Below, piece by piece: positions 22,073 to 26,258 of a stretch of DNA of 26,258 bases. Location of the stretch: NCBI GenBank assembly GCA_946885645.1, contig CAMPGU010000021.1:1-26258 (forward strand), in the 5' to 3' direction. Source of the DNA: an uncultured Haloferula sp. (GTDB taxonomy: Bacteria > Verrucomicrobiota > Verrucomicrobiae > Verrucomicrobiales > Akkermansiaceae). Both the position numbers and the translations under genes were made by a program. The notes under the pieces are model-generated. The model ran no database searches, was not told the DNA's origin, and saw only the letters and a program-made list of their open reading frames with translations. The first letter of the stretch is position 1. Each line of letters begins with the position of its first letter.

Positions 22073-24130
22073 ATGCGCGCGATCTGCCTCACAGGCATTC
22101 TCCTCTCCGCCACGGCCACCGCCCATGCCGATGAAGGCATGTGGCTCTTCAACAATCCGCCTGTCCGGCAGGTGAAGGAGAAGCACGGTTTCGAGATGAC
22201 CCCGGAGTGGCTGGAGCATTTGCAAAAGTCCTCCGTGCGCTTCGGCAACGGCGGCTCGGGTTCCTTCGCCTCGGCAAACGGCCTGATTCTCACGAACCAT
22301 CACGTCGGTTCCGGGATGATCGAGAAGCTGAGCACGCCGGAGCGGGATCTTTTGAAAGACGGCTTCTATGCAAAAACCGCGGAGGACGAGCTGAAGTGCC
22401 CGGATCTCGAGCTGAACGTCCTGATGAGCATCGAGGACGTTACCGGAAGGGTGAACGCCGCGATCGATCCGAAGACTTCCCCGGACAAGGCTTCGGCAAA
22501 ACGGCGTGCCGTGATCGCGGAGATCGAAAAGGAATCGGACGAAAAGACTGGCCTGCGCAGCGACGTGGTGACGCTCTACCAAGGCGGGGCCTATCACCTC
22601 TACCGTTACCATCGCTACACGGATGTCCGCCTCGTCTTCGCCCCGGATGTGAAAGCCGCGGCCTTCGGCGGTGATGCGGACAACTTCGAGTTTCCCCGCT
22701 TCTGCCTCGATTACTGCTTCTTCCGTGCCTACGAGAACGGGAAACCCGCCAAGACCCCCCATTTCCTGAAGTGGAATCCCGCCGGTGCGGCGGAGGACGA
22801 GCTGGTTTTCACCTCCGGTCACCCCGGCCGCACCAACCGCCTGGTGACGCTGGCGCAGTTGGAAAGCATGCGCGACGATTCCTTCCCTTACCGCCTCGAT
22901 CAGATCTTCCGCAGCGAGGCGATGATGCGGGCCTGGTCCGATCGCGATCCGGAGAATACCCGGCGCGCCAAGGGGGCGATCACGGGTACGCAGAACGGCC
23001 GCAAGGCGCTGGTGGCGCGATTGAACGGCTTGCTCGATCCCGCCTTCATGGCTCGCAAGGAGGAGGAGGAGAAGAAGCTGCGCGAGAGCTTCCGCCGGAA
23101 AGACGAGTGGAAGGGTGCCGCGGCCGCCTTTTCGAAGATCGCCAACACCAAGGAATCCTCGGAGAAGTTGGAGCTGCGCTCGCGGATGTTCGAAGGCGGG
23201 GATGCTTTCGGGACCCAGCTCTTCGGCATCGCGCGGACCCTGTTGCGCGCCGGAGACCAGCGGCTCCTTGAGGACAAGGCGCGCTTGCCGGAGTTCCAGG
23301 AAAAAGAACGGGTCTCGCTGGAACTCGACCTTTTTTCCGAGGAGCCGGTTTACAAGAACTTCGAGACGGTGAAGATGACCAACGCACTCACCTTCCTCTG
23401 CGCGAAGTTGGGTGCCACCGATCCCCTGGTGAAGAAAATCCTCGCCGGCAAATCGCCTGCCGACCGCGCCGCGGAGCTGGTGATGGGTACGCGGCTGGAG
23501 GATGTCGCGTTCCGGAAGAAGCTCTATGAAGGGGGCCGCGCTGCCGTGGCCGGGGCGGGAGATCCGATGATCGAACTCGCGCGCATCGTGGATGAGGAAG
23601 CCCTGGAACTGCGCCGGGAAGGCGAGGCGGCGGGCGAGGAAATCGAGCAGGCGCACCAGAGGATTTCCAAGGCGAGATTCGAGCTCTTGGGCGACAGCAC
23701 CTATCCCGACGCGACCTTCTCGCTCCGGCTTTCCTACGGCACCGTGAAAGGCTACACCGACGAGGGCACGACCGTTCCCTCCCGGACGACGTTTGGAGGA
23801 TTGCAACAAAGGCACGAGGCGCAGGGCAAGGTCGCGCCCTTCGACCTGTCCAAAGAGTGGGAGGCGCGGGCTGCCATGCTCGACCCGGAGACGCCGCTGA
23901 ATTTCGTCAGCACGAACGACATTACTGGCGGCAACTCCGGCAGCCCGGTGGTGAATCGCAATGGGGAATTGGTCGGTCTCGTATTCGACACGAATGGCCC
24001 GGGCCTTGTCTCGGACTTCGCCTATACCGATGAAAAAGGCCGCTGTGTCTCCGTCCACCCGGCGGGTATGCTGGAGTCCCTGAAGAAGATCTATCAGGCC
24101 GACCGGATCCTCGGCGAACTCAGCCTCTGA
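22073..24130 (+). CDS. S46 family dipeptidyl-peptidase
   Basis: 685 residues from ATG 22073, where a signal peptide begins (MRAICLTGILLSATATAHA); an in-frame ATG at 22010 adds a non-signal leader. The catalytic triad of S46 enzymes is kept: His76 (LTNHHVGS), Asp203 (FGGDADNFEFPRF) and Ser622 (ITGGNSGSPVVNRNG). The N-terminal DEGMWLFNNPP and RFGNGGSGSFAS are family signatures of DPP7/DPP11. These periplasmic enzymes release dipeptides from oligopeptide N-termini and feed amino-acid catabolism. The residue that separates DPP7 from DPP11 specificity cannot be assigned without an alignment. A helical domain occupies the centre, as usual. Confidence 0.93.
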   Translation: MRAICLTGILLSATATAHADEGMWLFNNPPVRQVKEKHGFEMTPEWLEHLQKSSVRFGNGGSGSFASANGLILTNHHVGSGMIEKLSTPERDLLKDGFYAKTAEDELKCPDLELNVLMSIEDVTGRVNAAIDPKTSPDKASAKRRAVIAEIEKESDEKTGLRSDVVTLYQGGAYHLYRYHRYTDVRLVFAPDVKAAAFGGDADNFEFPRFCLDYCFFRAYENGKPAKTPHFLKWNPAGAAEDELVFTSGHPGRTNRLVTLAQLESMRDDSFPYRLDQIFRSEAMMRAWSDRDPENTRRAKGAITGTQNGRKALVARLNGLLDPAFMARKEEEEKKLRESFRRKDEWKGAAAAFSKIANTKESSEKLELRSRMFEGGDAFGTQLFGIARTLLRAGDQRLLEDKARLPEFQEKERVSLELDLFSEEPVYKNFETVKMTNALTFLCAKLGATDPLVKKILAGKSPADRAAELVMGTRLEDVAFRKKLYEGGRAAVAGAGDPMIELARIVDEEALELRREGEAAGEEIEQAHQRISKARFELLGDSTYPDATFSLRLSYGTVKGYTDEGTTVPSRTTFGGLQQRHEAQGKVAPFDLSKEWEARAAMLDPETPLNFVSTNDITGGNSGSPVVNRNGELVGLVFDTNGPGLVSDFAYTDEKGRCVSVHPAGMLESLKKIYQADRILGELSL

Positions 24131-24139
24131 TCTCATCCC

Positions 24140-24601
24140 GTGTTCCACATCGTCCTCGTCGCTCCCGAAATCCCGCACAATGCCGGTGCCGCCGGCCGGC
24201 TGGCGCTCGCCACGGCATCCCGCCTGCATCTGGTGAAGCCGCTGGGGTTTTCGCTGGATGACAAGCACGTGCGGCGCACCGGCTTGGATTACTGGAAAGA
24301 TGTGGATCTGCGGGTCTGGGAGAACTTTCAAGACCTCCGGGCGGAAGCGGATCCGGCAGCCCGCTTCTGGCTACTGAGCACCAAGACCGCGCGCGCGCAT
24401 TGGGATGCGGACTTCAAGGACGGCGACTATCTGGTGTTCGGCTGCGAAACGAAGGGTCTGCCGGAAACCATGGTGCGGGCTGCCGGCGAGCAGGGCGTCC
24501 GCATTCCGATGGTGGAGGGCGGTACCCGCAGCCTCAATCTTTCCACGGCGATCGCGATCACCCTTTACGAAGCGGTGAGGCAACGGGCACTCGGGACCTA
24601 G
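24140..24601 (+). CDS. trmL: tRNA (cytidine(34)-2'-O)-methyltransferase
   Basis: 153 residues from a GTG at 24140. SPOUT-type motifs are clear: FHIVLVAPEIPHNAGAAGRLALA (split FHIVLVAPEIPHN / AGAAGRLALA; motif 1 with Asn), LVKPLGFSLDDKHVRRTGLDYW (split LVKPLGFSLDD / KHVRRTGLDYW), LVFGCETKGLPE (motif 2) and IPMVEGGTRSLNLSTAIAI (motif 3 knot). TrmL methylates the wobble ribose of tRNA-Leu species with S-adenosylmethionine. It starts 9 bases after the S46 peptidase stop, so it is likely read through from that gene, although the functions are unrelated. Confidence 0.92.
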   Translation: MFHIVLVAPEIPHNAGAAGRLALATASRLHLVKPLGFSLDDKHVRRTGLDYWKDVDLRVWENFQDLRAEADPAARFWLLSTKTARAHWDADFKDGDYLVFGCETKGLPETMVRAAGEQGVRIPMVEGGTRSLNLSTAIAITLYEAVRQRALGT

Positions 24602-24670
24602 CGGCCGCGTCAGGCGAGGCCGACTTTACCATTGAAGGGAAATCCGATTCCGCTTTTCTCGCAGCTCAGA

Positions 24671-25870
24671 TTGAAAAATCCCTCCATTGCGATCCTTGCC
24701 GCCGCCGCCATACCCTTGGCCGCGCAGGAAACCCTTCCGGAGATGACCGTGCTGGCGGAGCGCCGCGGCGGCAGCTTGGCGGAAATGCCGGGCTGGACTT
24801 TGGCGGAATGGGGTCGGGATGAGCTGTCGGAAGAAGCGCCGCGCACCTTGGACGAGCTATTGGCAAAGGAGCCTTCCTTCTCGCTGTACCGGCGGCAGAC
24901 CTCGCTTTTCGGGAACCCGACCTCGGCCGGCGTGAGCCTGCGCAATACCGGCGCGACAGCCGCTTCGAGGACCCTTGTACTGCTCGATGGCATCCCGCAG
25001 AACGATCCCTTCGGCGGGTGGGTCTATTGGGCACGCCACGATCCCGCCACGCTCGAGTCAGTCCGGATCGTGCCTGCCGCGCGCGCCGCCGTGTGGGGGA
25101 ACCAGAGCCCTGCCGGCGTGGTGCAGCTCACCGGCCATCCGGCTTTCGAGGAGAGGCACCTGCTCCGGATCGGCGGAGGTAGCCAAGGAACGATCTCCGC
25201 AGCGAGCTCCCACACGCTGGTCGGGGAGGACGGGAAGCTGGCGGTTTCCTTTTCGGGCTTCGGCATGCACTCGGACGGATTCCACGCGGTGACCCCGTCG
25301 CAGCGCGGGACCATCGACCGGCGCCTGGACATCGATCTGATCGGCGCGGATTTGAAGGCTACCTGGCAGGCGGCTCCGGGGATCACCGTGGAGCCGATCT
25401 TTTCGTGGTACGAAGAAAACCGGGGGAACGGGACGCCGCTTGCGGGGAATTCGACCGAAGCCATCGATCTGGCCCTGCGCATTACTTCCGAAGAGCAGGG
25501 CGGGATCTCCTGGCAAGCGCTGGCCTATCAACAGCAGCGGCGCTTCGAGTCCATGTTCAGCTCCGTGAACCCCGCCCGCACCGCGGAGAATCCTTCGCTC
25601 GATCAGTTCCATGTGCCCGGCACCGGGACCGGCGGTGCCTTCACGCTGATGTGGGAGCCGGAGGGACCATGGTCGGTGACGGCAGGCGCGGATTTCCGGC
25701 AGATCGATGGAGCGACCAACGAGGACGCCGCTTTCATCGGAGGCAGGTTCACCCGGCGCCGCCATGCGGGGGGGGAGCAGGGGCTGGCAGGGGTCTTTGT
25801 CGCCGCGGCCTACGAGGCAAGTAGTCAGAAGAGATTAGAAAAGGGAGAAGGAGTCCCTAGGAGGCCGTAG
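24671..25870 (+). pseudogene. TonB-dependent receptor, 3'-truncated
   Basis: About 399 residues from TTG 24671, which gives a short signal peptide (MKNPSIAILAAAAIPLAAQ); TTG 24632 is an alternative. A TonB-box-like ETLPEMTVLAE follows, then a plug domain (APRTLDELLAKEPSFSLYRR, GVSLRNTGATAASRTLVLLDGIPQNDPFGG split GVSLRNTGATAASR / TLVLLDGIPQNDPFGG, and AVWGNQSPAGVVQLTG). Barrel strands begin at about residue 165. Receptors of this family are 600-750 residues, but here the barrel stops near VFVAAAYEAS (about base 25815) and the frame then reads a non-barrel tail to TAG 25868. It would not form a complete 22-strand barrel. The ligand is unknown; the plug resembles BtuB/siderophore-type receptors in general form. 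Confidence 0.7.
25815..25859. other. Purine-rich junction sequence after the truncated receptor
   Basis: From about 25815 the sequence changes from codon-like, GC-rich receptor DNA to a purine-rich run (AGAAGAGATTAGAAAAGGGA, 25827-25846), then CCTAGG. This looks like the edge of an insertion or rearrangement rather than divergence of the receptor. Confidence 0.4.
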
Positions 25871-26150
25871 AAGCCCGAAAATCAAGGGGTCCAGAGCCCG
25901 AACGCGGGCACAAAACCGGTCGCGCCGGTTGTAGAAAACCGGGGGCCGCCGGGGCGGAATCCTCCGATACTTTAGAAAACTTCCCGGGTTGTCCGAGCTT
26001 CGCCAGAAAATCCGCCACGAGGGCGGCTTGCCTCTCTTCCGGCTCGCCCGCCCGGATCGACATAATCACGGGACCGGCGAAAACGACGCCGCCGATCCGG
26101 GGGGCGACCGGATCGGCGGAGAGGATCAAGATTTGGCGGGCGGAATCCAC
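25857..26150 (-). CDS. Hypothetical protein, possibly 3'-altered
   Basis: 97 residues from a GTG at 26150, 4 bases after the stop of the upstream minus-strand frame. The first 60 residues are well coded with strong GC at third positions: VDSARQILILSADPVAPRIG, GVVFAGPVIMSIRAGEPEER, QAALVADFLAKLGQPGKF. The last 35 residues run through two hairpins and a Pro/Arg-rich low-complexity stretch, so the true C-terminus was probably lost or replaced near 25980. I do not recognise the family. It could belong to a mobile element or prophage that interrupted the TonB receptor. Confidence 0.4.
   Translation of the reverse strand: MDSARQILILSADPVAPRIGGVVFAGPVIMSIRAGEPEERQAALVADFLAKLGQPGKFSKVSEDSAPAAPGFLQPARPVLCPRSGSGPLDFRASTAS
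25896..25930 (-). terminator. Two adjacent hairpins, terminator-like on the minus strand
   Basis: GCCCG-N4-CGGGC (25896-25909) and AACCGG-N5-CCGGTT (25914-25930). Read on the minus strand the second is followed by TTTTG, so it could end transcription coming from the right. Confidence 0.4.
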
Positions 26151-26154
26151 GGCG

Positions 26155-26258
26155 TCAGAATGGATCGTCGGGGGACGGCTTGGCAAGCGGCCGGTGCGCG
26201 GTGCCCGCGGGGGTGTCTAGCGCCCTCGCCTTGGCTTTCTTGACGGCTGCGCGGCGAC
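26155..26258 (-). CDS. C-terminal end of a minus-strand gene (partial)
   Basis: Open from the window edge to TGA 26157-26155, giving the last 33 residues (RRAAVKKAKARALDTPAGTA then HRPLAKPSPDDPF). The Lys/Ala/Arg-rich helix followed by a Pro-rich end looks like a genuine protein tail. Its stop lies 4 bases before the GTG of the next minus-strand frame, typical operon spacing. The family cannot be told. Confidence 0.4.
   Translation of the reverse strand, partial: RRAAVKKAKARALDTPAGTAHRPLAKPSPDDPF

Noticed and set aside
21581..24331. Open frame of 916 codons on the minus strand
   Set aside because: It lies antisense to the permease, S46 peptidase and trmL, all with clear catalytic or family motifs. 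High GC removes stops from the opposite strand; its translation is Arg/His/Gly-rich with no recognisable domain.
25989..26243. Plus-strand frame of 84 codons at the window end
   Set aside because: Antisense to the two minus-strand frames, whose codon use and 4-base spacing look more natural.

Overview
This window is about 26 kb of GC-rich bacterial DNA, densely packed with genes on both strands. Gene content points to the Verrucomicrobiota (Verrucomicrobiaceae-like), though this is an inference from family content and no rRNA gene is present to confirm it. The hints are a long 'plant/Chlamydia-type' IspG, a ClpS-DUF2017 pair, an S46 peptidase, an azurin, and many genes without a clear Shine-Dalgarno sequence.

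Layout. 1-2.6 kb (+): a frameshifted CBM9/DOMON-like fragment, a small membrane protein and a coiled-coil-rich protein in the same frame separated by a single TAG, and a family 9 glycosyltransferase (heptosyltransferase-like). 2.6-5.1 kb (-): a tight operon ispG-clpS-DUF2017. 5.2-6.7 kb: an exported DsbD N-domain-like protein (+) facing an azurin (-) that has its own terminator. 7.0-8.3 kb (+): glnB behind a near-consensus sigma-54 promoter, a terminator, then a HigB-HigA toxin-antitoxin pair. 8.35-11.4 kb (-): a transglutaminase/esterase fusion and an M14 peptidase. 11.5-14.3 kb: a TerC membrane protein, an alpha/beta hydrolase, a glyoxalase-family protein and a universal stress protein. 14.3-18.9 kb (-): a GNAT N-acyltransferase and a PlsC-like O-acyltransferase (candidate ornithine-lipid pair), MscL, RF2 with the classic programmed +1 frameshift, and an exported unknown protein.

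19.0-22.0 kb (+) is the most cohesive accessory block. It holds a Cys-rich exported protein, a putative outer-membrane/exported protein, a MerP-like periplasmic CxxC metal-binding protein, a CsoR repressor with the Cu(I)-type Cys-His-Cys triad, and a DUF318/ArsP-type permease with a Cys-pair-studded N-terminus. CsoR appears to be transcribed from a promoter that overlaps a GTATA-type palindrome and would give a leaderless mRNA. I read this as a copper (or similar soft metal) sensing, trapping and efflux module.

22.1-26.2 kb (+): an S46 dipeptidyl-peptidase-like protein, TrmL, and a TonB-dependent receptor that breaks off after about 390 residues. Beyond the break lies a purine-rich stretch, two hairpins and what look like two minus-strand coding segments of unknown family running off the window, which suggests an insertion or rearrangement junction.
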